A DNA stretch of 64,000 nucleotides. Origin: JAFECT01 sp036501825 (lineage in GTDB: Bacteria; Pseudomonadota; Alphaproteobacteria; Caulobacterales; Caulobacteraceae). The notes beneath the pieces were generated by a model, which saw only the letters and a list, made by a program, of their open reading frames with translations, was not told where the DNA came from and ran no database searches. Positions within the stretch are counted from its first letter, which is position 1; each line of letters starts with the position of its first letter. The position numbers and the translations under genes were made by a program. The stretch is taken from the NCBI GenBank assembly GCA_036501825.1, contig DASXZP010000005.1:62001-126000 (forward strand), written 5' to 3'. Below, in pieces: positions 1-7,595 of this stretch.

Positions 1-99
1 GAAGGCGTCGCCGCCGGACGCCGCCAGCGCCGGACCCGCGGCGGTGAACGCGGCGATCGCTACGCCCCCCAGAAAAAACCCTCGGCGCGACGCGTGCAT
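1..99 (-). CDS. Tat-exported protein, N-terminus only (runs off the window)
   Basis: Only the first 33 codons are present; the gene reads leftward from the ATG at 97-99 and leaves the window at base 1. The N-terminus has a twin-arginine signal: SRRGFFLGG, then a hydrophobic stretch ending in an AlaLeuAlaAla cleavage-like site. The product is therefore probably exported folded through the Tat system, often with a cofactor. The start lies 2 bp after the stop of the 122-aa gene upstream, so it is the third gene of the CHASE2 operon. The mature protein is outside the window and no function can be given. Confidence 0.75.
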   Translation of the reverse strand, partial: MHASRRGFFLGGVAIAAFTAAGPALAASGGDAF

Positions 100-101
100 G
101 C

Positions 102-470
102 TCAGTGCCCGCCGCAATCCGAAGCCGAGCCCAGACCCATATTGGTGCCCGCATAGGCCGAGCCGCTGCCGCGCGAGGCGGTCTGCACCGGCTCGCACTT
201 GGCTTCCAGCCCTTCGGTGTTCACGTCGAGGCCGCGCAGATAGACGGTCTTGCCGCCCACCTTGATGCCGATGCTCTTGCCCTTGCCGAGGCCCACGATG
301 GCGGCCGGCAGCTTCACGTCGGTCGCGTTGAGGGTGCCCAAGGGCTGGCCGTTGGCGTCGAAGGTATGGACGCTGGGCCGCAGGAACTTGGTTACCCGGC
401 CGAGGTCCCCGGCAAGCGCGGCGCTGGAAATCGTGACCAGGGCGAGGGCGACGAGACTAAGTCTCCACAT
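102..470 (-). CDS. small exported protein of unknown function (122 aa)
   Basis: The start was placed at the ATG at 468-470, which opens a clear Sec signal peptide (MWRLSLVALALVTISSAALAG, cut after ~20 residues). The frame stays open further upstream but without signal character. The mature part of ~100 residues has a Gly/Lys-rich middle (GLGKGKSIGIKVGGKTVYLRG), which suggests a small beta-rich domain, and two Cys near the C-terminus. I do not recognise the family. It overlaps the end of the CHASE2 gene by 14 bp and is followed 2 bp later by a Tat-exported protein, so the three are co-transcribed and probably work together in the envelope. Confidence 0.7.
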   Translation of the reverse strand: MWRLSLVALALVTISSAALAGDLGRVTKFLRPSVHTFDANGQPLGTLNATDVKLPAAIVGLGKGKSIGIKVGGKTVYLRGLDVNTEGLEAKCEPVQTASRGSGSAYAGTNMGLGSASDCGGH

Positions 471-2211
471 GGGCAGTATCCTCCGAAGGCGGGTCGTTAC
501 TGGACGCGGACGGGGTAAGCTCACTGGATTCAGATGAATAAGACCTGACAGCCCTTGGCGACAGCAGCCGGTCTTCTTCAAATTTCAGGGCCAAACGGCA
601 ACGCTGGCCGGCCTGCCTTATACGGCGGACGAACGGAATGTGCTCGATCGACCCGAAAATATCCGCCGGCAGGGTCTGGCGGGTGGCGTAGAACAGAAAG
701 CCGATGGCGCAGAACCCCAGGCCGATCCAGTTGATCGGCGAGCGGTGGAGCAGCGCCACCCCGACCCAGGTCGCCAGCGCGATGACCCCCACCGAGGTCA
801 GCAGCAACCCGGCGTAGAGCGGGCCCCAGATGTGGGCGCGCAGCTTCTGTTCGGCCCGCTTCGACTGGGCGTGGTCGAGCAGGCTGTTGCGCGTCATCAC
901 CGCCATCACATCGCAGAACGCCAGCGCCGCGATCAGCAGCGCCTTCAACAGATCCGAGTCGAGGAACATGTTGGCGTTGCGCCGGTACTCGGGCCCGTCC
1001 TCGACCAGGTTGTCGAGCGCCATGGCATGGTACTGCACCCCGGGGACCTGGCCGTGCACGGGGCTCTCGACCCAGTCGTTCGAAGCGTGGAACTGGCCGC
1101 CGACCATGACCAGTTTTCCCGCGAGCAGTTGCGCGAGGTCGGCCTGCTGCAAGCCTTCACCGGAGACGATGCGGTCGTAGCCGAGCGCCTGGGTGTAGGG
1201 GCACTCCTGCTTGACGCCCGTGCCGGCGCCGCGCGCGCCGGTCATCTGTTCGCCAAGACGCTGCAACCAACCGCCCTGAACCCCGCGGCAAGCCACCGGA
1301 TGGCCGGTCACCGCGCGGGTGAGCGCGAGGTACTGCGGGTCGGGGCGCGAACCCCAGACCACGTCTACCGGATCCTTGAACACGATGCTCAAACGCTCCG
1401 GTGCGTCGGCGGAAACCTGCGCCAGGGGCTGGCCCGCCAGCGCCGCTGCGGCCCGCGCGCGCAAACGCCGGAAGCCTTCCACGCCGCAACCGTCGGACCG
1501 CCGCAGGCAATAGGCCGCGTACATCGCCATGGCCGGCGACACGTCGAAGGCGTGCACGCCCAGCCGCTGCCGCTTCGCCGCGTCGAAATCGTAGCGCGTG
1601 ATGGTGGGGTACGCCTCCTGCCCCACGACCGCCGGCGCCAGCACCGTCACATGGTCGAGCGCGCGCTGCACGTCGGTGAACATCGCCAGGTCCGACGGCG
1701 ACGGCTTGGCCAGTATGATCGGCGTTCCGCCCGCGGCCTCGATGCAGGCGAGCTTCATCAACGGGTCTGCGATGCATCCCGGCTTGTCCGCCCAGGCGTC
1801 CGCGTGGGTCGCTGCGGTCACCCCTTTCAGGAAGGTGTCGAAGCCCTCTGCAACGCCGCCGTCGCCGCGATAGACGAAGTCGACGAAGATCGCCGAAGGC
1901 GGCGCTCCGCCCGCGCTCATGATGTCGTCCAGCATGGTCCACTGCTGGTCGTAGGTCGGCGGAAAGCGTTTCCAGCCGAAGCCCTTCATGATCTCGAGCG
2001 AGGTGTCGTCGAGATAGACCAGGCGGATGCGGCTTTGCCCCTTGCGGTCGCGCCCGTAATCGGCGGCGGTGATGCGCTGGTAGACGTGGTCGGCCAGCCG
2101 GTCCGAGGCCGATTCCAGGCCGAACAGATTGAGCTTGGCGACCGCATAGGCGGAGCCGGCCAGCACCAGGCTGACCAGGACGGCCTTCAGGATTCGTCCC
2201 AATGAAATCAA
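457..2211 (-). CDS. CHASE2-domain membrane sensor protein
   Basis: This 584-aa protein has an N-terminal membrane anchor (residues ~5-27), a long extracytoplasmic CHASE2 domain (~30-400, with the typical VYLDDTSL and IFVDFVY strands) and three C-terminal transmembrane helices (~420-530). A short Ser/Thr/Glu-rich cytoplasmic tail follows. CHASE2 domains sense periplasmic signals and usually precede a kinase, cyclase or GGDEF output domain; none is fused here. The start is a TTG at 2209-2211 with GGAGG about 9 nt upstream. Two exported proteins follow in overlapping frames, so the partner may be one of them. The CHASE2 assignment is fairly confident; the signal is unknown. Confidence 0.8.
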   Translation of the reverse strand: MISLGRILKAVLVSLVLAGSAYAVAKLNLFGLESASDRLADHVYQRITAADYGRDRKGQSRIRLVYLDDTSLEIMKGFGWKRFPPTYDQQWTMLDDIMSAGGAPPSAIFVDFVYRGDGGVAEGFDTFLKGVTAATHADAWADKPGCIADPLMKLACIEAAGGTPIILAKPSPSDLAMFTDVQRALDHVTVLAPAVVGQEAYPTITRYDFDAAKRQRLGVHAFDVSPAMAMYAAYCLRRSDGCGVEGFRRLRARAAAALAGQPLAQVSADAPERLSIVFKDPVDVVWGSRPDPQYLALTRAVTGHPVACRGVQGGWLQRLGEQMTGARGAGTGVKQECPYTQALGYDRIVSGEGLQQADLAQLLAGKLVMVGGQFHASNDWVESPVHGQVPGVQYHAMALDNLVEDGPEYRRNANMFLDSDLLKALLIAALAFCDVMAVMTRNSLLDHAQSKRAEQKLRAHIWGPLYAGLLLTSVGVIALATWVGVALLHRSPINWIGLGFCAIGFLFYATRQTLPADIFGSIEHIPFVRRIRQAGQRCRLALKFEEDRLLSPRAVRSYSSESSELTPSASSNDPPSEDTAHVET

Positions 2212-2378
2212 AGGGGCCAGCCTCCAGCGGGCGAGACTGTCGAGAAGCGGCCCCGGTTCGTCAAGGTTGCCCCGATCGCTGAACGCGGTTCAGGACAGGA
2301 CCCAACCGCTTGGGTGCGGAATCGGTGGACAAACATCCCCGCGCGGGACATCAGCAGACGAACGAAATGGGGGGCGAC

Positions 2379-3017
2379 ATGTACGTTCTGTACTACTCAC
2401 CCGGAGCGGCGAGCCTGGTGGTGCACCAGGCGCTGATGGAGCTCGGCGTTCGCTTCGAACTGAAGCGCCTCGACCTCGACGCCGGCCAGCAGAAATCCGC
2501 CGCCTATCTCGCGATCAATCCCGCAGGACTGGTGCCCACCCTGATCGTGGACAATCAGGCGTGCAGCGAGGCGACCGCGCTGCTCATCCTGCTGACGGAG
2601 CGGCATCATCAGCCGGCGCTCGCACCCGCGCCCGGAACACCGGACCGGCCCGCGTTCCTGCAGTGGATGTTCTTCCTGGCCAATACCGTGCAACCGCAGT
2701 TCCGGCGCTGGTTCTATCCCGGCGACTGGGCTCCGGCCGAGGCGGAGGCCGAGACCAAGGACAATGCGCGCCAGGCGCTGGAAGCCGCCTTCACCCGCCT
2801 CGACGACCACCTGGCGGGCGGGGGCTTCATGGCCGGCGACTATGGCGTGCTCGATATGCACACGACCATGCTCTGCCGCTGGTCGCGCAACATGCCCAAG
2901 CCCGCCAACCGCTGGCCCAACATCGCCGCCTATCTGGCGAAGACCACCGCGCGCCCGTCCTGGATCGAGGTCCACCGCGCCGAGGGCCTGGAGCTGTGGC
3001 CGCCGGCCAAGGCCTGA
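2379..3017 (+). CDS. glutathione S-transferase family protein
   Basis: The product is 212 aa, the usual length of a soluble bacterial GST. The thioredoxin-like N-terminal domain (1-80) carries the cis-Pro loop (NPAGLVPTL) and the SEATALLILL helix that binds the gamma-glutamyl group. An all-helical C-terminal domain follows. The YYSPGAASL start resembles beta-class GSTs, which use Ser or Cys in this loop. I chose the ATG at 2379 because a G-run sits just upstream and the protein then begins directly with the first GST strand; an in-frame ATG at 2367 has no ribosome site. It lies 32 bp before moaD but has no obvious link to molybdopterin synthesis. Confidence 0.85.
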   Translation: MYVLYYSPGAASLVVHQALMELGVRFELKRLDLDAGQQKSAAYLAINPAGLVPTLIVDNQACSEATALLILLTERHHQPALAPAPGTPDRPAFLQWMFFLANTVQPQFRRWFYPGDWAPAEAEAETKDNARQALEAAFTRLDDHLAGGGFMAGDYGVLDMHTTMLCRWSRNMPKPANRWPNIAAYLAKTTARPSWIEVHRAEGLELWPPAKA

Positions 3018-3049
3018 CTTTGGCCGCTGCGCCCTGCTAGGGTTGGTCC

Positions 3050-3298
3050 ATGGACAGGGTCCTCTTCTTCGGCCGCACCGCCGATCGGCTCGGCCGCTCA
3101 CGCGAGGTGGAGATTCCGCCGGCGGGCCTCAGCGTCGGCGCCTTGCGCAAACGCCTGGGCGAAGCCGATGCGGCCGCGCGCGAGGCGCTCGAACGCCCCG
3201 ATGTGCGCGCCTCGGTCGACCGGGTGATCGCCGACGATGCGGCGATGGTCGCGCCGGGCCAGGAAGTCGCCTTCTTCTCGATCTTTTCGGGAGGCTGA
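3050..3298 (+). CDS. moaD: molybdopterin synthase sulfur carrier subunit
   Basis: An 82-residue ubiquitin-fold protein ending in the diagnostic Gly-Gly (FSIFSGG). The terminal glycine is thiocarboxylated and delivers sulfur to MoaE during conversion of cyclic pyranopterin monophosphate to molybdopterin. It also has the hydrophobic ubiquitin-like strand PGQEVAFFSIF before the tail. First gene of a six-gene molybdenum cofactor operon; the moaE ATG follows 1 bp after its stop. Length and tail match MoaD well. Confidence 0.93.
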   Translation: MDRVLFFGRTADRLGRSREVEIPPAGLSVGALRKRLGEADAAAREALERPDVRASVDRVIADDAAMVAPGQEVAFFSIFSGG

Positions 3299-3299
3299 G

Positions 3300-3761
3300 A
3301 TGGCGGTCTCCACGCGCCTGGCGGAACAGGCTTTCGATCCCGCCGACGAACTGAAGCGGTTCCTCGAGGGTCGTGATCGAGACGGCGCGGTGGTGTCCTT
3401 CACCGGCGTCATGCGCGGCAAGGATCGCGACGGCCGCGCGCTCGAACGGCTGCACCTCGACTGGTATCCGGGCATGACCGAAGCCTCGCTTGCCCGGGCC
3501 GCCGAAGAGACCGCTGCGCGGTTTCAGATCAGCGACGTGATGGTCGTGCATCGCTGCGGCGACATCGCGCCGGGCGAGCCCATCGTCTTTGCCGCCGCTG
3601 CCGCGCCGCACCGGCGCGAAGCGTTTGAGGCCTGCGACTATCTGATGGACAAGCTGAAGACCGAAGCCGCGTTCTGGAAGCGCGAGGATACGGCAAACGG
3701 TTCGCAATGGATCGAGCCGTCGGACAAGGACCGCGCGGACGCCGCGCGCTGGAGCGACTGA
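3300..3761 (+). CDS. moaE: molybdopterin synthase catalytic subunit
   Basis: A 153-aa MoaE that forms the heterotetrameric molybdopterin synthase with MoaD and inserts two sulfurs into precursor Z. Visible family blocks are GAVVSFTGVMRGKD near the N-terminus, HRCGDIAPGEPIV in the middle, and FWKREDTANGSQWIEPSD near the C-terminus, which carries the catalytic lysine region. The start is the ATG at 3300, immediately after the moaD stop; a longer frame to 3237 lies inside moaD and is not credible. Its stop abuts the moaB ATG with no gap, indicating translational coupling. Confidence 0.92.
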   Translation: MAVSTRLAEQAFDPADELKRFLEGRDRDGAVVSFTGVMRGKDRDGRALERLHLDWYPGMTEASLARAAEETAARFQISDVMVVHRCGDIAPGEPIVFAAAAAPHRREAFEACDYLMDKLKTEAAFWKREDTANGSQWIEPSDKDRADAARWSD

Positions 3762-4298
3762 ATGGCCGGCATTGACGACAGTCTGACCTTCTATCCGCTG
3801 AAGATCGCGGTGCTCACCATTTCCGACACGCGCGACGAGGAGACCGACCGTTCCGGCGCCCTGCTCGCCTCGCGCCTCCAGGGCGCGGGCCATACCCTGG
3901 CGCACAAGACCATCGTTGCCGACGACGTGAACGCGATCCGCGCCCAGCTCCACCTCTATATCAGCGACACGGAGGTCGAGGTGGTGATCACCACCGGCGG
4001 CACCGGCTTTGCCCCGCGCGACGTGACGCCGGAAGCGGTGAAGCCGCTGCTGACGCGCGAGATGGACGGCTTCTCGGTGCTGTTTCACCAGGCCAGCCGC
4101 ACCACCGTCGGCGTCGCGACGTTGCAGTCGCGTGCTTTCGGCGGCCAGGCCGGCGACACCTTCATCTTCTGCCTTCCGGGATCGACCGGCGCCTGCAAGG
4201 ACGGCTGGGACCTGGTGCTGGCGGAAGAACTCGACAGCCGCCACCGGCCCTGTTCCCTCGCGGGCCTCGTGCCGCGTTTGCGCGAGGTGTGCGCATGA
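3762..4298 (+). CDS. moaB: molybdenum cofactor biosynthesis protein B (MoaB/MogA family)
   Basis: A 178-aa protein of the MoCF-binding fold. It shows the TTGGTGFAPRDVTPEAV pterin-binding motif and the FCLPGSTGACKDGWD loop typical of MoaB/MogA. Family members adenylylate molybdopterin before metal insertion by MoeA. The start is the first codon after the moaE stop, and its last four bases overlap moaC (ATGA). No separate mogA is visible in the window, so this protein may supply the adenylyltransferase step; that last point is inference. Confidence 0.9.
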   Translation: MAGIDDSLTFYPLKIAVLTISDTRDEETDRSGALLASRLQGAGHTLAHKTIVADDVNAIRAQLHLYISDTEVEVVITTGGTGFAPRDVTPEAVKPLLTREMDGFSVLFHQASRTTVGVATLQSRAFGGQAGDTFIFCLPGSTGACKDGWDLVLAEELDSRHRPCSLAGLVPRLREVCA

Positions 4299-4768
4299 GC
4301 AAGCTCTCCCACCTCGACGAGGACGGTCGCGCGCGCATGGTCGACGTCTCGGACAAGCCCGATACGGCCCGCATCGCCATAGCCGAAGGCCGGCTCGTCT
4401 GCGCCGCCGAAACCCTGGCCCTGGTGCGCGAAGGACGCGCACCGAAAGGCGGCGTGCTTTCGACCGCCGAACTGGCCGGCGTCATGGCCGCCAAGCGCAC
4501 CGCCGAGCTGATCCCGCTGTGCCACCCGCTCGCGTTGACCAAGGTGGATGTCGCGTGCGAGCTGGTCGAAGGCGCGATTCAAGTGCGCGCCGAAGCGCGG
4601 ACCACCGGCCCCACGGGCGTCGAGATGGAAGCGCTGACCGCGGTCAGTGTCGCTTGCCTGACTCTCTACGACATGCTGAAGGCGGCGGATAAAACCATGC
4701 GCATCGACGGTATCCGTTTGCTCAAGAAGACCGGCGGCCGCTCCGGCGACTACGAGGCTCGATCATGA
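4295..4768 (+). CDS. moaC: cyclic pyranopterin monophosphate synthase
   Basis: A 157-aa MoaC, which with MoaA converts GTP to cyclic pyranopterin monophosphate, the first step of molybdopterin synthesis. Conserved blocks visible are KGGVLSTAELAGVMAAKRT, LIPLCHPL, TGPTGVEMEALTAVS and the C-terminal KTMRIDGIRLLKKTGG. Length is standard for the family. The ATG at 4295 overlaps the moaB stop (ATGA) and the gene ends in another ATGA overlap with moeA. Confidence 0.95.
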   Translation: MSKLSHLDEDGRARMVDVSDKPDTARIAIAEGRLVCAAETLALVREGRAPKGGVLSTAELAGVMAAKRTAELIPLCHPLALTKVDVACELVEGAIQVRAEARTTGPTGVEMEALTAVSVACLTLYDMLKAADKTMRIDGIRLLKKTGGRSGDYEARS

Positions 4769-5955
4769 TTGCTTTTAACGACGCGGTTGACCACGTCCTG
4801 GCGCACGCCCGCCCGCTCGGCGTCGAGCGCATTCCCGTCGCCGATGCGCTGGGCCGGGTGCTGGCCAGGCCGATCGAAGCGGGGTTCGACTTCCCCCGCC
4901 ATGCGGTCTCGACCATGGACGGCTGGGCGGTGCGCGATGAGGACCTCGCGACCCTGCCGGCGCGCCTGCGCGTCGCCGGTGAATCGCGGCCGGGTCAACC
5001 TTTCTTCGGGCCGCTGAGCCTGGGCGAGTGCGCGCGTGTGTTCACAGGCGCCGCCTTGCCCGGCAACGCGCAAACGGTAATCATCCAGGAGGTCGTGCGC
5101 GCCGACGGTGATCACGCCGTGTTCGAAACACCGCCGCCGGCGCAAAGCTACACGCGTGCGGCCGGCGATGATTTCCGCGCGGGCGAGGTTCTGTTGACGG
5201 AAGGCGCGGCCCTGACCGCGCAGGCGCTCATCGCAGCGGCGGCGGCGGATGTCGCGACGCTCGAGACCTGGCGCTTGCCCCACATCGTGGTGCTCTCGAC
5301 CGGCGACGAACTCGCCGCGCCCGGTTCCGCGCACGAGACGCCGCACAGCATCCCCGACAGCGCCTCCGTCGGTGTCGGCGCTCTCGCCAAAGCCTGGGGC
5401 GGGACGGTGCTCGGTCGCGAGCGCGTGCGCGACGATCTCGACCTCATGATTCCAGCGGCGCGCGCAGCGCTCGAACGCGCCGACCTCGTGGTGGTGATCG
5501 GCGGCGCGTCGGTCGGCGACCGCGACTTTGCCCGCGCGATGTTTGAACCCGCCGGCCTCGAGCTCATCTTCTCCAAGGTCGCGATGAAACCCGGCAAGCC
5601 GGTGTGGCTTGGTCGCGTCGGCGAAAAGCTGGTGCTGGGCCTGCCCGGCAATCCGACCTCGGCCTTCGTCACCGCACGCCTGTTCCTGGCGCCGCTGGTC
5701 GCGGGCTTGAGCGGACACAACGCCAGACTCGCGCTGGCCTGGCGCGCCGCCAGACTGTCCGCGCCGCTCGCCGCGACGGACGAACGCGAAACCTTCTGGC
5801 GCGCCTCTTTCGGAGCCAGCGGCACGGTGACGCCCCTGCCCGATCAGACTTCCGGAGCGCAGAAGGCGCTGTCGCGTTCACAGTTCCTGATCCGGCGGCG
5901 GGCGAACGCTAGCGCTGCCGCGCGGAATGACGTGGTCGACGGTCTCGACCTGTGA
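4765..5955 (+). CDS. moeA: molybdopterin molybdotransferase
   Basis: A 396-aa MoeA that inserts molybdate into adenylylated molybdopterin. Family motifs in order: STMDGWAVRDED near residue 50, FTGAALPGNAQTVIIQE in the beta domain, the MoCF-type block LSTGDELA followed by GGASVGDRDF, and MKPGKPVWLG with GLPGNPTSAFV toward the C-terminus. Its start overlaps the moaC stop. moaA follows 30 bp later, so all six genes likely form one transcript. Confidence 0.94.
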   Translation: MIAFNDAVDHVLAHARPLGVERIPVADALGRVLARPIEAGFDFPRHAVSTMDGWAVRDEDLATLPARLRVAGESRPGQPFFGPLSLGECARVFTGAALPGNAQTVIIQEVVRADGDHAVFETPPPAQSYTRAAGDDFRAGEVLLTEGAALTAQALIAAAAADVATLETWRLPHIVVLSTGDELAAPGSAHETPHSIPDSASVGVGALAKAWGGTVLGRERVRDDLDLMIPAARAALERADLVVVIGGASVGDRDFARAMFEPAGLELIFSKVAMKPGKPVWLGRVGEKLVLGLPGNPTSAFVTARLFLAPLVAGLSGHNARLALAWRAARLSAPLAATDERETFWRASFGASGTVTPLPDQTSGAQKALSRSQFLIRRRANASAAARNDVVDGLDL

Positions 5956-5985
5956 TTTTTGGGCTTTTGGGCATAGAAAGACGTG

Positions 5986-6978
5986 ATGAAAGACCTCGGG
6001 ACGCGCCTCACGGACGGACAGGGCCGGCGGTTCTACTATCTCAGGCTCTCGGTCACCGACGTCTGCAATTTCCGCTGCGCCTATTGTTTGCCGCAGGGGT
6101 TCCAGAAGACCGGCGACGACGCTTTCCTCACGGTTGACGAGGTCGGCCGGGTGGCGGCCGCCTTCTCCGCGCTGGGCGTGGGCAAGGTGCGTCTGACCGG
6201 CGGCGAACCGACGACGCGCAAGGACATAACCGAGCTGATCGCGCGCACGGCCGCAACGCCGGGCGTCGCCAAGATCGCCATGACCACCAACGGCTGGAAC
6301 CTCGCCAAGCATGCCCGCGCCTGGCGCGACGCAGGCCTGACTGCGGTGAACGTCTCCATCGACTCCCTCGATCCGGGCCGGTTTGCGGCGATCACCGGCC
6401 ACGACCGCCTGAACGACGTAGTCGCCGGCGTTGACGCGGCGCTGGCGCGGGACTTCGCGGCAGTGAAGGTCAATGCGGTGTTGCTGCGCGACGATGCCGA
6501 GGCCGAGTTCAAAGCCTTCGCCGCGTTCGCGCGCACGCGGCCGCTCGCGGTCCGCTTCATCGAGCTGATGCGCACCCGCGACAACGGCGCCTATTTCAAA
6601 GACCAGCACCTGAGCGGCGACGTGCTGAAGGCGTGGCTCGACCGCGAGGGCTGGATCCCGCGCACCCGCGCCTTCGACGACGGCCCGGCGGTGGAGTACG
6701 TCCACCCTGATCACAAAGGCCGCATCGGCCTGATCGCGCCCTACGGTCCGGGGTTCTGCGACAGCTGCAACCGGCTGCGGGTTACCGCGCGCGGCAAGCT
6801 GCGGCTCTGCCTGTTCGGCGAAGGCGGCGTGGAACTGCGCGATCTGTTACAGGCCGACGCGGACCGCGACGCCCTGGTCGAGCGCATCGTCGCAGCCATG
6901 GGCGCAAGGGCGGCGGGTCATCGCCTCGCCGAGGACGATCCCGGCGACACGCGGCATCTGGCGCAGTTGGGCGGCTAG
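5986..6978 (+). CDS. moaA: GTP 3',8-cyclase (radical SAM)
   Basis: A 330-aa radical-SAM enzyme that opens GTP in the first step of molybdopterin synthesis. The N-terminal cluster motif CNFRCAYC (Cys27, Cys31, Cys34) binds the SAM-coordinating 4Fe-4S cluster. A second triad sits in FCDSCNRLRVTARGKLRLC near the C-terminus, and the protein ends in the conserved Gly-Gly. I used the ATG at 5986, preceded by AGAAAG; the GTG immediately before it is also in frame. The stop overlaps the convergent SnoaL-like gene in a shared CTAG. Confidence 0.94.
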   Translation: MKDLGTRLTDGQGRRFYYLRLSVTDVCNFRCAYCLPQGFQKTGDDAFLTVDEVGRVAAAFSALGVGKVRLTGGEPTTRKDITELIARTAATPGVAKIAMTTNGWNLAKHARAWRDAGLTAVNVSIDSLDPGRFAAITGHDRLNDVVAGVDAALARDFAAVKVNAVLLRDDAEAEFKAFAAFARTRPLAVRFIELMRTRDNGAYFKDQHLSGDVLKAWLDREGWIPRTRAFDDGPAVEYVHPDHKGRIGLIAPYGPGFCDSCNRLRVTARGKLRLCLFGEGGVELRDLLQADADRDALVERIVAAMGARAAGHRLAEDDPGDTRHLAQLGG

Positions 6979-7439
6979 CCCTTCTTCGTACTCACCGCGG
7001 ACGGGAAGCTCGCGTTACCGCCGAAGTAGCAGTCGATCTGTTCGATCTTGCCGTCGTTCACGCGATGGATCTCGACGTTGCGCAGGCCTTTGCCGTTTTT
7101 GGTGTGGCAGAGATATTCGACCACCACCTGGTCGCCCTTCGCCATCACCACTTCCAGGTCGAAGCCCTTGATGAAGTCGACCTGCGAGTCCCAGCACTTC
7201 TGCTTGAACGTAGCCAGGTCGATGCGATCGTCGTTGGGACTGGAGAAGGTAAAGTCCTTGGTCAGCATGGCGTCGAAGGGCGCCCAGTCCCGGACTTCCC
7301 ACGACTTGTAGTATCTGCGAACCAGCGCTTCGTTGGCCACGGCGGCTCCGGTCGCGGCGTTTGCGGCGTCAGGCGCGAGCACGGCGCCCGCCAGAGCGAC
7401 GGCGCCGACGTCGAACAGCCTGCGGCGTGACAGAGACAT
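6975..7439 (-). CDS. exported SnoaL-like/NTF2-fold protein
   Basis: A 154-aa protein with a twin-arginine-like signal (SRRRLFDVGAVALAGAVLA, cut near ANA) followed by an NTF2-like domain. Typical features are the VRRYYKSWEVRDW opening, a Phe-rich middle and the paired strands VEIHRVNDGKIEQIDCYF. Such domains are small cone-shaped barrels used by polyketide cyclases, isomerases and orphan binding proteins; the substrate here cannot be told. A good ribosome site (GGGAGG) precedes the ATG at 7437-7439. It converges on moaA with overlapping stop codons. Confidence 0.8.
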   Translation of the reverse strand: MSLSRRRLFDVGAVALAGAVLAPDAANAATGAAVANEALVRRYYKSWEVRDWAPFDAMLTKDFTFSSPNDDRIDLATFKQKCWDSQVDFIKGFDLEVVMAKGDQVVVEYLCHTKNGKGLRNVEIHRVNDGKIEQIDCYFGGNASFPSAVSTKKG

Positions 7440-7595
7440 GCGTTCCTCCCGCGCGTCGATAACACTTCACTATTTGGCAAACTGTATACTGTCAACGGCG
7501 AAGCGGCGGCCTTCGATTTTCCGATCTGGAAAAATCCTGGCCCAGGCTGCGGCCAGCCTTTAGGTTCGACCCCTCAGCTCATCGGAGGGGCGGCC

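Noticed and set aside
640..2205. 521-codon rightward frame opposite the CHASE2 gene
   Set aside because: Arg/Gln/His-rich translation without any domain, fully antisense to a well-supported gene; typical of the mirrored frame in GC-rich DNA.
2212..3049. Possible molybdenum-cofactor riboswitch upstream of moaD
   Set aside because: The space before moaD is only 32 bp after the GST stop, too short for the Moco riboswitch, and the region upstream of the GST shows no matching structure.
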